Shown piece after piece: positions 5,873 to 14,171 of a stretch of 22,381 nucleotides of DNA. The stretch spans positions 1-22,381 of the forward strand of contig JBJTHN010000044.1 in NCBI GenBank assembly GCA_046094505.1. The letters are read 5' to 3'. The position numbers and the translations under genes are program-made. This DNA is from RFTU01 sp046094505. GTDB taxonomy: Bacteria > Pseudomonadota > Gammaproteobacteria > Burkholderiales > Burkholderiaceae_C. Numbering within the stretch: position 1 is the stretch's first letter; every line of letters starts with the position of its first letter. Under the pieces are notes generated by a model, which saw nothing but the letters and a program-made list of their open reading frames with translations, was not told the DNA's origin and ran no database searches.

Positions 5873-8326
5873 ATGAGCCACGCCGACCCACGCCCCCTTT
5901 CCGCGGCCATGCAAGCGAGCACTTGGCCCTGTCGGGCCCTCCTGGGCGGCGTGTTCGCCTTGTGTGTGGGCAGCGCGCAGGCCAACAAACCCCCGGTGGT
6001 CCTGGAGGCCGATACCCTGCAGGGCGTACCCGATGGGGTGAGCCAAGCGCAGGGCCGGGTGCGGTTGGGCCAAGGCGCGCTGAGGATGGAAGCGCCCCAG
6101 TTGCGCTTTGATGCCACGGGACGGGTCGTCTACATCGACGGTGGCGGCGTGCGCTGGGCCCGTGAACGCGACCGGTTGCAGGGCGAATCCGGCGTGTTTG
6201 AGCTGGACCGCTCGGTGGGCGAGTTTCGAGCGCCCATCTTCTTTTTTGGCCAATCCATGTCCGGGGGCAGCGGGTCCATGCTGCGCATCCTGGACGCCCA
6301 ACGCGTGGAGATCCGGGACGCGCGGCTGACCAGCTGCCTGGCCGACGATGCCGGGCGGCCACTGCGCGACGCTGGGGCGCGCCCCGGGGTGACGCGTGCA
6401 CCGGCTGCGTTGGCCATGCTGCCAGACCCTGCGCCGCAGGCCCTGCTTCAGTTGGCCGCTGCCCCGGCCCTGGGCGGCCCACCCAAGGCCGATGCCAACC
6501 CGGGTTGGGAGCTGCGCAGCCCGCGCATCCTGCTGGATTTCGAACGCGAGGAAGGCGTGGCCGAGAACGCGCAGATCCGCTTTCTGGGGTTGCCCCTGGT
6601 GGTGCTGCCCCGGCTGGGCTTTCCCCTGGGTGACGCGCGGCGCAGCGGCTGGCTGCCACCCACGGCGCGGGCCGACACGCGCAGCGGCTTTGAGGTCAGC
6701 GCGCCGTACTACCTGAACCTGGCACCCCACTACGACGCCACGGTCACGCCCATCATGGCTACCCGCCGAGGCCCGGCCGTGGAGCTGGAGTTTCGGCAGA
6801 TGGGCTCGGCACAGGCTGGCCTCTTGCAGCTGCACCACCTGCCCCAGGACCAGGTGCTGGAGCGGTCCCGCAGTGCCCTGTACTGGCAGCAGATCTGGCG
6901 CGTGGCTGGCGTGCAGCTCAGGACCGAAGGCCTGCGGGTGTCCGATGACGACTACTGGAAGGACTTCGCCCACACCCAGACCTTCCAGCGGCGCAGCTTC
7001 AGCGTGCTCGACGTGGCCGAAGGCTTGAACGCCGAGCGCGTACAGGCCAACCTGCAGCCCAGGCTGTTGGCGCAGAGCGCGCAGGCCGAACGACCCTGGG
7101 CATGGGGCGGCGCCACGGGCTTGGTGTACGCGCGGGTGCAGCATTGGCAAGTGCTTCAGGGCGCGGACCCCAATGGGGCCTTTGTGTCGCCCTACCAGCG
7201 CAGCCCACAGGTGGGGGTGAGTGCCCTGACCCAGGCCTGGGGCGGCCTGGATCTGTCCTTGGAGACCGAACTCAACCGGTTCACGCGGCCGGACATGGCC
7301 CTGGACCTGGCGCCCCAATTGCGCAACGGGCAGCGTTGGCATGCGCTGGCCACCATCAGCCGGCCCTGGATTGCCGCGGCCGGTTGGGTGATCCCCAAGC
7401 TGACCCTCAACACCGCCAGCTACCACTTGGACAGCGGCACCGCACTGCCGGGCACGCCCTTGGTCGCCGAAGACACCCTGTCCCGAACCATCCCCACCTT
7501 GAGCGTGGATGGCGGGCTGAACTTTGAGCGGCCCTGGCGCTTGGGTCAGCGCCAGCTCATGCAAACGCTGGAGCCTCGCCTGGTGTACGTCAACACCCCC
7601 ATGCGCGACCAACGCGGCCTGCCCAATTTCGATGCCGCACCCAAAGAGTTCAACAGCACCTCCATCTTCAGCGAGAACGCCTTCTCGGGCATCGACCGGG
7701 TTTCCGATGCCCACCAGGTGACGCTGGGCATGACCACGCGCTCCATCGACAAGGCCAGTGGCACCGAGTGGATCCGCGGCTCGATTGCCCAGCGCGTGCA
7801 ATTTCGAGACCAGACCACCACGCCGGCCGGCAGCGTGTCCAATCAGCGCCTGTCCGACGTGCTGCTGGCCGCTACCGTGGGACTGAATTCCCCATGGGGG
7901 GTGGACAGCACCGTGCAGTACAGCCCGGATGTGGGCCGCACCACCCGCTCGGTGCTGACCCTGCGCTACCAGCCGGCGCTCAACACCACGCTGCTGGCCT
8001 CCTACCGCTATGCGCGCGACCTGGCCGAAACGGTGGAGCTGCGCGCCAACTGGCCGCTGTACCGCCGGCTCAGCCCGGTTGCGGGCGGGGGCGCAGGCCA
8101 GGACTGCACGCTGCAGGTGACCGGTGCCACCCGGCTGAACTACAACACCCGCGAGGGAAAGTTGGCCGACAGCCTGTTGGGCCTGGAGAGCGATGCCGGG
8201 TGCTGGATCATGCGCCTGGGGGTCCAGCGCCAATCCACCGGCGTGGCCGAAGTGGTCACGCGCCTCATCTTCCAGTTGGAGCTGTCGGGCTTGACCCGTT
8301 CGCGCGCCAATCCGCTGCGCTTCTGA
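5873..8326 (+). CDS. lptD: LPS-assembly outer-membrane protein LptD
   Basis: LptD, with LptE, inserts lipopolysaccharide into the outer leaflet. The 817-aa product has a signal peptide (hydrophobic GGVFALCVGSAQA, cleavage near residue 38), an OstA-like periplasmic domain (about 42-150, VVLEADTLQG through VEIRDARLTSC), and a long beta-barrel domain rich in alternating hydrophobic strands, ending with LIFQLELSGL. Mature cysteines are few: C155, C745 and C777. C155 and C777 (in DAGCW) match the positions of E. coli C173 and C725, while the other pair (C31/C724) seems absent, so at most one inter-domain disulfide is likely. Between C155 and the conserved Trp212 there is an Ala/Pro-rich insertion of about 45 residues. 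Starts at GTG 5870 or ATG 5909 are alternatives. It heads the lptD-surA-rsmA cluster. Confidence 0.95.
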   Translation: MSHADPRPLSAAMQASTWPCRALLGGVFALCVGSAQANKPPVVLEADTLQGVPDGVSQAQGRVRLGQGALRMEAPQLRFDATGRVVYIDGGGVRWARERDRLQGESGVFELDRSVGEFRAPIFFFGQSMSGGSGSMLRILDAQRVEIRDARLTSCLADDAGRPLRDAGARPGVTRAPAALAMLPDPAPQALLQLAAAPALGGPPKADANPGWELRSPRILLDFEREEGVAENAQIRFLGLPLVVLPRLGFPLGDARRSGWLPPTARADTRSGFEVSAPYYLNLAPHYDATVTPIMATRRGPAVELEFRQMGSAQAGLLQLHHLPQDQVLERSRSALYWQQIWRVAGVQLRTEGLRVSDDDYWKDFAHTQTFQRRSFSVLDVAEGLNAERVQANLQPRLLAQSAQAERPWAWGGATGLVYARVQHWQVLQGADPNGAFVSPYQRSPQVGVSALTQAWGGLDLSLETELNRFTRPDMALDLAPQLRNGQRWHALATISRPWIAAAGWVIPKLTLNTASYHLDSGTALPGTPLVAEDTLSRTIPTLSVDGGLNFERPWRLGQRQLMQTLEPRLVYVNTPMRDQRGLPNFDAAPKEFNSTSIFSENAFSGIDRVSDAHQVTLGMTTRSIDKASGTEWIRGSIAQRVQFRDQTTTPAGSVSNQRLSDVLLAATVGLNSPWGVDSTVQYSPDVGRTTRSVLTLRYQPALNTTLLASYRYARDLAETVELRANWPLYRRLSPVAGGGAGQDCTLQVTGATRLNYNTREGKLADSLLGLESDAGCWIMRLGVQRQSTGVAEVVTRLIFQLELSGLTRSRANPLRF

Positions 8327-8362
8327 TCCCGCCCGGGCGGCATGCATGACAATAGCGCCACG

Positions 8363-9745
8363 ATGAACCCCCGCATCACTCCGGGCCCGATGGCCCACGC
8401 ACCCGGCACCGCCGGCGCCACCCCTGCAGCAGCATGGGCCCGCCCGCTGTTCACAGCCGCGCTGTGGGCCAGCTTGGCTCTGGGCACCAGCGCCATGGCG
8501 CAACCGGCGGCCAAGCCCCGCATGGCCGACTACATCGTGGCCGTCGTGAACCAGGAGTCGGTGACCGCCTTCGAAGTGCGCCAGCGCGCCCAGCGCCTGC
8601 GCGCCGAAGCCCAACGCACCGGCTCCCCGCTGCCCCCCGGTGATCAATTGGAGCGCGAAGTGCTGGACTCGCTCATCGATGAGCGCGCCATCCTCAGCCA
8701 GGCTCGAGAAGGGGGCATCCGGGTCGACGATGGCGATATGGACCGGGCCTTGGCCAACATCGCGGCGCAAAACCAGATTTCGGTGGTGACCTTGCGCGAC
8801 CGCATGGTGGCTGAGGGCATGGACTTCAACCGCTTTCGCGCCACGGTGCGCGAGCAGATTATCGTGGAGCGCATGCGCGAGCGCGAGGTGTCTCAGCGGG
8901 TGCGCATCACCGACACGGAAGTGGAGGACTACATCGAAAAGCAGCGCGGCCAGCGCGCAGGTGAAGTCGAGTACAACATCGCCCAGGTTCTGATCCCCGT
9001 GCCCGAAGGGGCCTCTGCCGCCGTGCTGTCCGAGCGGCGCGCCCTGGCCGACGCCGCCATGGCCCGCGTGCGGGCAGGCGAAGATTTCGCTGCGGTGGCC
9101 AAGGCCCTGTCGCAAGATGCCAACCGCGAACGAGGTGGTGAGATCGGTCTGCGACCAGCCGACCGCCTGCCCGATCTGTTCCTGGAAACCGTACGGCCGC
9201 TGGCCGCCGGTGCCGTGGCACCTTCGGTGGTGCGCAGCGGTGCGGGCTTTCACATCCTCAAGCTCATCGAGCGACGCGACGGTGCGGCGTTTCGGGTGAC
9301 CCAGACCCGCGCACGGCACATCCTGCTGCGGGTCAACGACGCCAGCAACCGTGACGCCGCCATCCGCCAGATGCGGGAGTGGCGCACGCAGATCGAGCGG
9401 GGCACACGGCGCTTCGAAGACATCGCGCGCGAGCGCTCGGAGGACGGCACCGCCTCCAGCGGCGGTGACCTCGGTTGGGCCTCGCCCGGTCAGTTCGTGC
9501 CAGAGTTCGAGCAGGCCATGAACCCCTTGCCGCCAGGTGGCCTGTCCGAGCCTGTGGTCTCGCGCTTCGGTGTGCACCTGATCCAGGTGGTGGAACGCCG
9601 TGAAACCGCTTTGGACAACAAGCAGTTGCGCGACCAGGCCCGTGCGGCCTTGCGCGAACAGAAGTTCGAAGAAGCCTACGGTGAGTGGATCAAGGAGATG
9701 CGTTCGCGCGCCTACGTCGAGCGCCGCGAAGCCCCGCAGATCTGA
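8363..9745 (+). CDS. surA: Periplasmic chaperone and peptidyl-prolyl isomerase SurA
   Basis: SurA escorts outer-membrane proteins, including LptD, through the periplasm to the BAM machine. The 460-aa product has an N-terminal signal peptide (cleavage around ALGTSAMA-QPAAK), the SurA N-terminal chaperone domain beginning MADYIVAVVNQESVTAFEV, and two parvulin domains: P1 from about GEVEYNIAQVLIPV and P2 from about TRARHILLRVND, with GGDLGW and VSRFGVHLIQV conserved. A short C-terminal helix closes the chaperone core. Length fits the family (430-470 aa). The frame also has an ATG at 8342, but a -10-like GACAAT (8348-8353) lies between that codon and the ATG at 8363, so the downstream start is preferred. 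It follows lptD by 36 bases and ends 5 bases before rsmA, indicating one operon. Confidence 0.94.
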   Translation: MNPRITPGPMAHAPGTAGATPAAAWARPLFTAALWASLALGTSAMAQPAAKPRMADYIVAVVNQESVTAFEVRQRAQRLRAEAQRTGSPLPPGDQLEREVLDSLIDERAILSQAREGGIRVDDGDMDRALANIAAQNQISVVTLRDRMVAEGMDFNRFRATVREQIIVERMREREVSQRVRITDTEVEDYIEKQRGQRAGEVEYNIAQVLIPVPEGASAAVLSERRALADAAMARVRAGEDFAAVAKALSQDANRERGGEIGLRPADRLPDLFLETVRPLAAGAVAPSVVRSGAGFHILKLIERRDGAAFRVTQTRARHILLRVNDASNRDAAIRQMREWRTQIERGTRRFEDIARERSEDGTASSGGDLGWASPGQFVPEFEQAMNPLPPGGLSEPVVSRFGVHLIQVVERRETALDNKQLRDQARAALREQKFEEAYGEWIKEMRSRAYVERREAPQI

Positions 9746-9750
9746 GCCGA

Positions 9751-10545
9751 ATGGGCCACATTGCACGCAAGCGCTTCGGCCAGCACTTCCTGACCGACGA
9801 GGGGGTGATCGCAGACATCGTGCAGGCCATTGCGCCGCTGCCGGGCCAAGCCCTGGTGGAAATCGGCCCCGGCCTGGGCGCACTCACCGCGCCACTGCTG
9901 CACCGCTGCAAGGCCCTGACCGTCATCGAACTCGACCGCGACCTTGCCGCCCGCCTGCGCAAGCGCGAGGGCCTCACCGTGCTGGAGGGCGATGTCTTGA
10001 GCGTGGACTTCGCGGCCCTGGCCGACGCGGCGGGCCAGCCGCTGCGGGTGGTGGGCAACCTGCCCTACAACATCTCCACCCCCATTCTGTTTGCCTTGCT
10101 GCCTTTCGCGCACCGCATCGCCGACCAGCACTTCATGCTGCAAAAGGAGGTGGTGGACCGGATGGCCGCGCGCGAGAAGACCGCCGACTATGGGCGGCTG
10201 TCGGTGATGCTGCAATGGCGCTTCACGGTCGAGCCCTTGCTGGAGGTGCCACCCGAGGCCTTCGACCCGCCGCCGCGCGTGGATTCCACCGTGGTGCGCC
10301 TGGTGCCGCGCGCTGATGCGCCGGCACTGGACGTGCGCCTGTTCGAGGAGCTGGTTCAGGTCTCGTTTTCCCAACGGCGCAAGCTCCTGCGCCACACCCT
10401 GGGGCAGTGGCTGCAGGCCCGGGGCTACACCGCCCCATTCGACCTACAGCGCCGGGCCGAAGAGGTGCCGGTGGCCGAGTATGTGCAGCTGGCCAGGGCC
10501 GTTGAAGCCGCAGGGGCCGGCGCACCCGCAGGCGCAGCCCCATGA
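9751..10545 (+). CDS. rsmA: 16S rRNA (adenine1518-N6/adenine1519-N6)-dimethyltransferase RsmA (KsgA)
   Basis: RsmA dimethylates two adjacent adenines in helix 45 of 16S rRNA during late 30S assembly, using S-adenosylmethionine. The 264-aa sequence begins with the family hallmark ARKRFGQHFL (residues 5-14), then motif I EIGPGLGALT (about 37-46), the acidic ELD loop (60-62) and motif IV GNLPYNIST (102-110). The C-terminal helical domain carries FSQRRKLLRHTL. The start is fixed by the conserved N-terminus. The gene lies 5 bases after surA, so translation is probably coupled. The last 30 or so residues are Ala/Gly/Pro-rich and poorly conserved. Its stop codon overlaps the A-run of a terminator serving the opposite strand. 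Confidence 0.96.
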   Translation: MGHIARKRFGQHFLTDEGVIADIVQAIAPLPGQALVEIGPGLGALTAPLLHRCKALTVIELDRDLAARLRKREGLTVLEGDVLSVDFAALADAAGQPLRVVGNLPYNISTPILFALLPFAHRIADQHFMLQKEVVDRMAAREKTADYGRLSVMLQWRFTVEPLLEVPPEAFDPPPRVDSTVVRLVPRADAPALDVRLFEELVQVSFSQRRKLLRHTLGQWLQARGYTAPFDLQRRAEEVPVAEYVQLARAVEAAGAGAPAGAAP

Positions 10546-10568
10546 AAAACGGCCGGTGAACCGGCCGT
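10545..10568 (-). terminator. Rho-independent terminator of the barstar gene
   Basis: On the minus strand ACGGCCGG and CCGGCCGT form a perfect 8-bp stem with a TTCA loop, followed by TTTTT. It lies 40 bases after the stop of the barstar-like gene at 10608. On the plus strand the same hairpin follows rsmA directly but has no T-run, so it is primarily a minus-strand terminator and may also slow plus-strand transcription. Confidence 0.85.
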
Positions 10569-10607
10569 GGAGAGCGGCATGGGGGCTTGGCGCCCCCCGG
10601 CCACGCC

Positions 10608-11171
10608 TTAGGCGGCGTTGAGCCACATCGCCGTGTCGAAGGCGCTGCTCATCATCGGCATGTTGGCGCTGAAGGTGGGACCGGTGCTGGTCTTGGCTGC
10701 AGGCTTGGGTTTGGCCTCGGGCATGGGTGCCGGCGTTTCGGCCACCTTGTCCCAAGCGGTGTTGTCCGAGTGGGACACCGCGAAGGAATAGAAGCAGCGG
10801 AAGGGGATCTTGCGCTCGGCCCAGAAGTCGGCTGCGTCACGGAAGACGTCGAGCACCTGTTCACGGGCTTCGCGATCGAAGCCGCGGGTGTCGGGCAACT
10901 GCTCCAACACCACGACGAAACCGCGCTGCGACCCGGCCTTGTGCACCAGGTCGGTCATGCAGTCATACAAGGCGTCCAGGTTCTTGCCGAAATGCGCCGG
11001 TAACAGAAAGGCCTGTGCAATCAGCTCCAGCACTTCCTGCTTGGACTGCGCATCGGTCACGTTCGCATAAAGAAAGTGGTGTCCCGCATCCTGCGCGGCG
11101 CGCATCAGGTCGTCCACCCGGTAGGCGCGGATGGCCTGCACGATGTTGGGTCGAACGGTCTGCAGCAACAT
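10608..11171 (-). CDS. Barstar-family ribonuclease inhibitor with C-terminal extension
   Basis: Residues about 18-132 match the barstar fold. LPAHFGKNLDALYDCMTDL (57-75) corresponds closely to the barnase-binding helix of Bacillus barstar, with Asp66 and Asp70 at the positions of D35 and D39. REQVLDVFRDA (103-113) matches the later helix, with Glu104 at E76. Barstar blocks its cognate RNase by covering the active site. The protein is 187 aa against about 90 for classical barstar. It has an N-terminal extension and a tail rich in Pro/Ala/Lys, then Met/Ser, after residue 145. The start at ATG 11171 has a strong GGAGG Shine-Dalgarno 9 bases upstream. It lies 45 bases downstream of a barnase-type RNase gene, so the pair is a nuclease/immunity unit. 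No signal peptide is seen, so the inhibitor is cytoplasmic. Confidence 0.9.
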   Translation of the reverse strand: MLLQTVRPNIVQAIRAYRVDDLMRAAQDAGHHFLYANVTDAQSKQEVLELIAQAFLLPAHFGKNLDALYDCMTDLVHKAGSQRGFVVVLEQLPDTRGFDREAREQVLDVFRDAADFWAERKIPFRCFYSFAVSHSDNTAWDKVAETPAPMPEAKPKPAAKTSTGPTFSANMPMMSSAFDTAMWLNAA

Positions 11172-11216
11172 GTTCTTCTTCCTCCGGAAATCTTCAAGGC
11201 AAACGCAACACGGCCC

Positions 11217-11702
11217 TCAGGGGGCGATCCGGGCAAAACTCGCGTAGTGATCGGCCGTGTAGTAGCAGACTTCAGGGCGCACCGGCGGTTCCCCACCACA
11301 GACGATGCGCCGCGCCCCGCGGTTCTTCGCCCTGGGGGTGTCCACCGTGTATTCGCGGTAGTAGCCCCTGGGCTTGCCGGGCAACAAGCGCTCTCGGTTG
11401 CCGAACACCGTGCCGTCCTTGTCGTAGGGAAACGGCCCCCCCGAAAGGATCAGGCGATGGGTGTCACGGGCCTCCTGCGGCAAAGCCTGTAGGCTGACCG
11501 GTAGCAACTCGGATGCCAGGTCGGTCTTGGCCTGAACAGGCAGCGCGGCAGACAAGCCCACGCCCCAGGCCAGTGCCAAGGCCAACACCCCACCTGGGCG
11601 CCTGCGGGACCGACCGGGAGCCTCGCTCACCACCCGATCCGCAAAAGCAAGCCCCCACTGACGGGGCACCGGGACCGCCGATGATCCGACACTCGAAAAC
11701 AC
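11217..11702 (-). CDS. Barnase/RNase Sa-type exported guanyl-specific ribonuclease
   Basis: The C-terminal 80 residues follow barnase closely: VFGNRERLLPGK (99-110), REYTV (116-120), ARRIV (130-134) and YYTADHYASFARI (147-159). Likely catalytic residues are Glu117, Arg131 or Arg132, and His152, equivalent to barnase E73, R87 and H102. Two cysteines (135, 146) could form a local disulfide. Ahead of the domain is a signal peptide: basic RSRRR (31-35), a hydrophobic stretch GVLALALAWGVGL and an ALPVQA cleavage site near 58. The enzyme is thus exported and cleaves RNA after G (family knowledge). No ATG fits. The GTG at 11702 has an AAGGG site upstream but leaves a 30-residue pre-signal leader, so GTG 11633 or 11630 (about 138 aa) is a plausible true start. 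The weak start compared with the strong barstar site would keep inhibitor in excess (inference). Confidence 0.87.
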   Translation of the reverse strand: MFSSVGSSAVPVPRQWGLAFADRVVSEAPGRSRRRPGGVLALALAWGVGLSAALPVQAKTDLASELLPVSLQALPQEARDTHRLILSGGPFPYDKDGTVFGNRERLLPGKPRGYYREYTVDTPRAKNRGARRIVCGGEPPVRPEVCYYTADHYASFARIAP

Positions 11703-11721
11703 GGGTTAACCCTTAATCTGA

Positions 11722-11750
11722 CGGATACGATGATAGCGAAGCCCGGTCAA
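11722..11750 (-). promoter_or_regulatory. Candidate sigma-70 promoter of the RNase/barstar pair
   Basis: On the minus strand TTGACC (11750-11745) and TATCCG (11727-11722) are separated by exactly 17 bases. Transcription would begin near 11715, just upstream of the GTG start at 11702. The surrounding 11703-11850 region is clearly more AT-rich than its neighbours. A second -35-like TTGACA (11776-11771) has no good -10 partner. Confidence 0.45.
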
Positions 11751-11830
11751 AACGACAAGGCATGACCCTGTGTCAATCCGAAAAATACGGTTATCAGTGT
11801 TTGCTCACTTCGCTCCAAAGATCAATGTAA

Positions 11831-11852
11831 GAAAAGATGCACCAGCTTGGTG
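11831..11852 (-). terminator. Probable terminator of maeB
   Basis: Immediately after the maeB stop, the minus strand forms CACCA-AGC-TGGTG and continues CATCTTTTC. The stem is only 5 bp with a 3-base loop, so it is a weak intrinsic terminator at best. Position supports the call. Confidence 0.4.
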
Positions 11853-14171
11853 CTATCGAGCGGCATTGGCGTCGGCCACGGTCAGGGCCGTCAGGTTCAC
11901 GATTCGGCGCACCGTGACCGAGGGGGTGAGGATGTGCACCGGCTTGGCGGCGCCCAGGAGGACCGGCCCAATGGCGATCCCCCCACCGGCCGCCGTCTTG
12001 AGCAGGTTGTAGGCGATGTTGGCGGCGTCGATGTTGGGCAGCACCAGCAGATTGGCTTCGCCCGACAAGGTGGTGCGCGGCATCAGGGCCTTGCGGGCGG
12101 CGCTGTCCAGGGCCAGGTCGCCGTGCATTTCGCCGTCCACTTCCAGCCACGGGGCCTGCTCGCGCAACAGCGACAAGGTGCGGCGCATCTTCACCGCCGA
12201 GGGGTGGTCGCTTGTACCAAAGTTGGAGTGGCTCAGCAGAGCGGCCTTGGGTTGAACGCCAAAGCGGCGCATCTCTTCGGCGGCCATCGCGGTGATTTCG
12301 CACAGCTCTTCGGGCGTGGGGTCGTCGTTCACATGGGTGTCGACCAGAAACACCTGGCGGCCGGGCAGCATGAGCCCGTTCATGCAGGCATACACCGGCA
12401 CGTCCTGCGGCGTGGCCAAGCTGCCGCCCTTGCGGCGGCCGATCACCTGGTTGATGTAGTACAGGTGCTGCTGCGTGGTGCCCCAGGTGCCGCACAGCAT
12501 GCCGTCTACATAGCCCTTGTGCAGCATCATGGCGCCGATCAGCGTGAGCCGGCGGCGCATCTCGATCTTGGCCATCTGCACGGTGATGCCCTTGCGGTCG
12601 GTCATCGCGTGGTAGGTCTGCCAGAAGTCGCGGTAGCGGTCGTCGTGTTCCACATTGACGACTTCGTAGTCGCGGCCCTCCTTCAGGCGCAGGCCGAAGT
12701 TCTCCACGCGCTGGGCGATCACGGCTGGGCGGCCGATCAGGGTGGGGCGTGCCAGGCCCTCGTCCACCACCACCTGCGCCGCGCGCAGCACGCGCTCTTC
12801 TTCGCCCTCGGCATAGGCCACGCGCTTGTTCTGCGCGCGCTTGGCAATGTTGAAGATGGGCTTCATCGTGGTGCCGGAGGCATACACGAAAGCCTGCAGC
12901 TTTTCATGGTAGGCGTCGTGGTCCTGGATGGGCCGACGGGCCACGCCTGAAGCGGCCGCCGCCTTGGCCACGGCCGGGGCGATCTTCATCATCAGGCGCG
13001 GATCAAAGGGCTTGGGAATGAGGTACTCGGGCCCGAAGCTCAGCGTGGCGCCGGCATAGGCGGCCGCCACCACTTCGCTTTGCTCGGCCTGTGCCAGTTC
13101 GGCGATCGCATGCACCGCAGCAATCTCCATGTCCACCGTGATGGTGGTGGCGCCGCAATCCAGCGCACCCCTGAAGATGTAGGGGAAGCACAGGACGTTG
13201 TTGACCTGGTTGGGATAGTCGGTTCGACCGGTGGCCATGATGGCGTCGTCTCGCACCGTCTTGACCTCGTCGGGCATGATCTCCGGCGTCGGGTTGGCCA
13301 GGGCGAAGATCAGCGGCTGCGTGGCCATGCGGGCCACCATCTCGGGTTTGAGCACGCCGCCGGCAGACAAACCGAGGAAGGCATCGGCACCCTCGATGAC
13401 CTCGGCCAAGGTGCGGTGGGGGGTGTCCTGGGCGAACTCGGCCTTGTCCGGGTCCATCAGCTCAGTGCGGCCCTTGTAGACCACGCCGGCCAGATCGGTG
13501 ACCCAAATGTTTTCGCGCGGCAGGCCCAGCTTGACCAACAAGCCCAGGCAGGCCAAGGCCGCGGCTCCGGCGCCCGACACCACCAATTTGACCTTCTTGA
13601 TGTCTTTGCCGGTGACCTTCAGGCCATTGAGGAAGGCCGCGCCCACCACGATGGCGGTGCCATGTTGGTCGTCGTGGAAGACGGGGATCTTCATGCGCTG
13701 GCGCAACTGACGCTCCACATAGAAGCAGTCGGGGGCCTTGATGTCTTCCAGGTTCACGCCACCAAAGGTGGGCTCCAGCGCGGCGATGATGTCCACCAGC
13801 TTGTCGAGGTTCTTCTCGTTGACCTCGATGTCGAACACGTCGATGCCGGCGAACTTCTTGAACAGCACGCCCTTGCCTTCCATCACGGGCTTGGCGGCCA
13901 GCGGGCCGATGTCGCCCAGGCCCAGCACCGCGGTGCCGTTGGTGATCACCGCCACCAGGTTGCCGCGCGAGGTGTAGCGAAAGGCGTTATCCGGGTCGGC
14001 CACGATTTCTTCGCAGGCGGCGGCCACACCGGGCGAGTAGGCCAGCGCCAAGTCGCGCTGGTTGACCAGCTGCTTGGTGGCGGCGATGGCGACTTTGCCG
14101 GGGGTGGGGAACTCGTGGTATTCGAGTGCGGCGCGGCGCAATTCGGCGCGCTTTTCTTCGGGAGTGGGCAT
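11853..14171 (-). CDS. maeB: NADP-dependent malic enzyme with C-terminal phosphotransacetylase-like domain (MaeB)
   Basis: MaeB decarboxylates malate to pyruvate with NADP+, supplying NADPH and pyruvate during growth on C4 acids. The 772-aa protein has the malic N-terminal domain (about 15-150, with LAYSPGVAAACEEI and FDIEVNE), the metal/substrate segment FHDDQHGTAIV (about 163-173), a Rossmann fold (VVSGAGAAALACLGLL, about 192-207), and a phosphate acetyl/butyryltransferase-like domain from about 430 to the end. That domain is usually catalytically silent and binds acetyl-CoA as an allosteric inhibitor (family knowledge). Length fits the MaeB class (about 760-770 aa). The start at ATG 14171 matches the conserved N-terminus, with a GGA purine stretch just upstream. 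It is divergent from a DctS/DctR-like two-component system, which suggests that system may regulate it. Confidence 0.96.
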   Translation of the reverse strand: MPTPEEKRAELRRAALEYHEFPTPGKVAIAATKQLVNQRDLALAYSPGVAAACEEIVADPDNAFRYTSRGNLVAVITNGTAVLGLGDIGPLAAKPVMEGKGVLFKKFAGIDVFDIEVNEKNLDKLVDIIAALEPTFGGVNLEDIKAPDCFYVERQLRQRMKIPVFHDDQHGTAIVVGAAFLNGLKVTGKDIKKVKLVVSGAGAAALACLGLLVKLGLPRENIWVTDLAGVVYKGRTELMDPDKAEFAQDTPHRTLAEVIEGADAFLGLSAGGVLKPEMVARMATQPLIFALANPTPEIMPDEVKTVRDDAIMATGRTDYPNQVNNVLCFPYIFRGALDCGATTITVDMEIAAVHAIAELAQAEQSEVVAAAYAGATLSFGPEYLIPKPFDPRLMMKIAPAVAKAAAASGVARRPIQDHDAYHEKLQAFVYASGTTMKPIFNIAKRAQNKRVAYAEGEEERVLRAAQVVVDEGLARPTLIGRPAVIAQRVENFGLRLKEGRDYEVVNVEHDDRYRDFWQTYHAMTDRKGITVQMAKIEMRRRLTLIGAMMLHKGYVDGMLCGTWGTTQQHLYYINQVIGRRKGGSLATPQDVPVYACMNGLMLPGRQVFLVDTHVNDDPTPEELCEITAMAAEEMRRFGVQPKAALLSHSNFGTSDHPSAVKMRRTLSLLREQAPWLEVDGEMHGDLALDSAARKALMPRTTLSGEANLLVLPNIDAANIAYNLLKTAAGGGIAIGPVLLGAAKPVHILTPSVTVRRIVNLTALTVADANAAR

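Noticed and set aside
5841..6659. Upstream extension of the amgK frame into lptD
   Set aside because: The added residues are Arg/Pro/Gly-rich, antisense to the LptD N-terminal domain, and absent from the AmgK family, whose N-terminus fits ATG 5840.
5867..9883. A 1338-codon open frame on the minus strand across lptD, surA and rsmA
   Set aside because: It lies wholly antisense to three securely identified genes, has His/Gly/Ala/Arg-rich composition with no recognisable domain, and is the usual product of strong GC3 bias keeping the opposite frame free of stops.
10545..10568. The hairpin after rsmA as the rsmA terminator
   Set aside because: On the plus strand it has an A-run before and no T-run after the stem, so it fits the minus-strand barstar gene instead.
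11771..11776. TTGACA on the minus strand as the RNase promoter -35
   Set aside because: No acceptable -10 hexamer lies 16-18 bases downstream; the TTGACC/TATCCG pair fits better.
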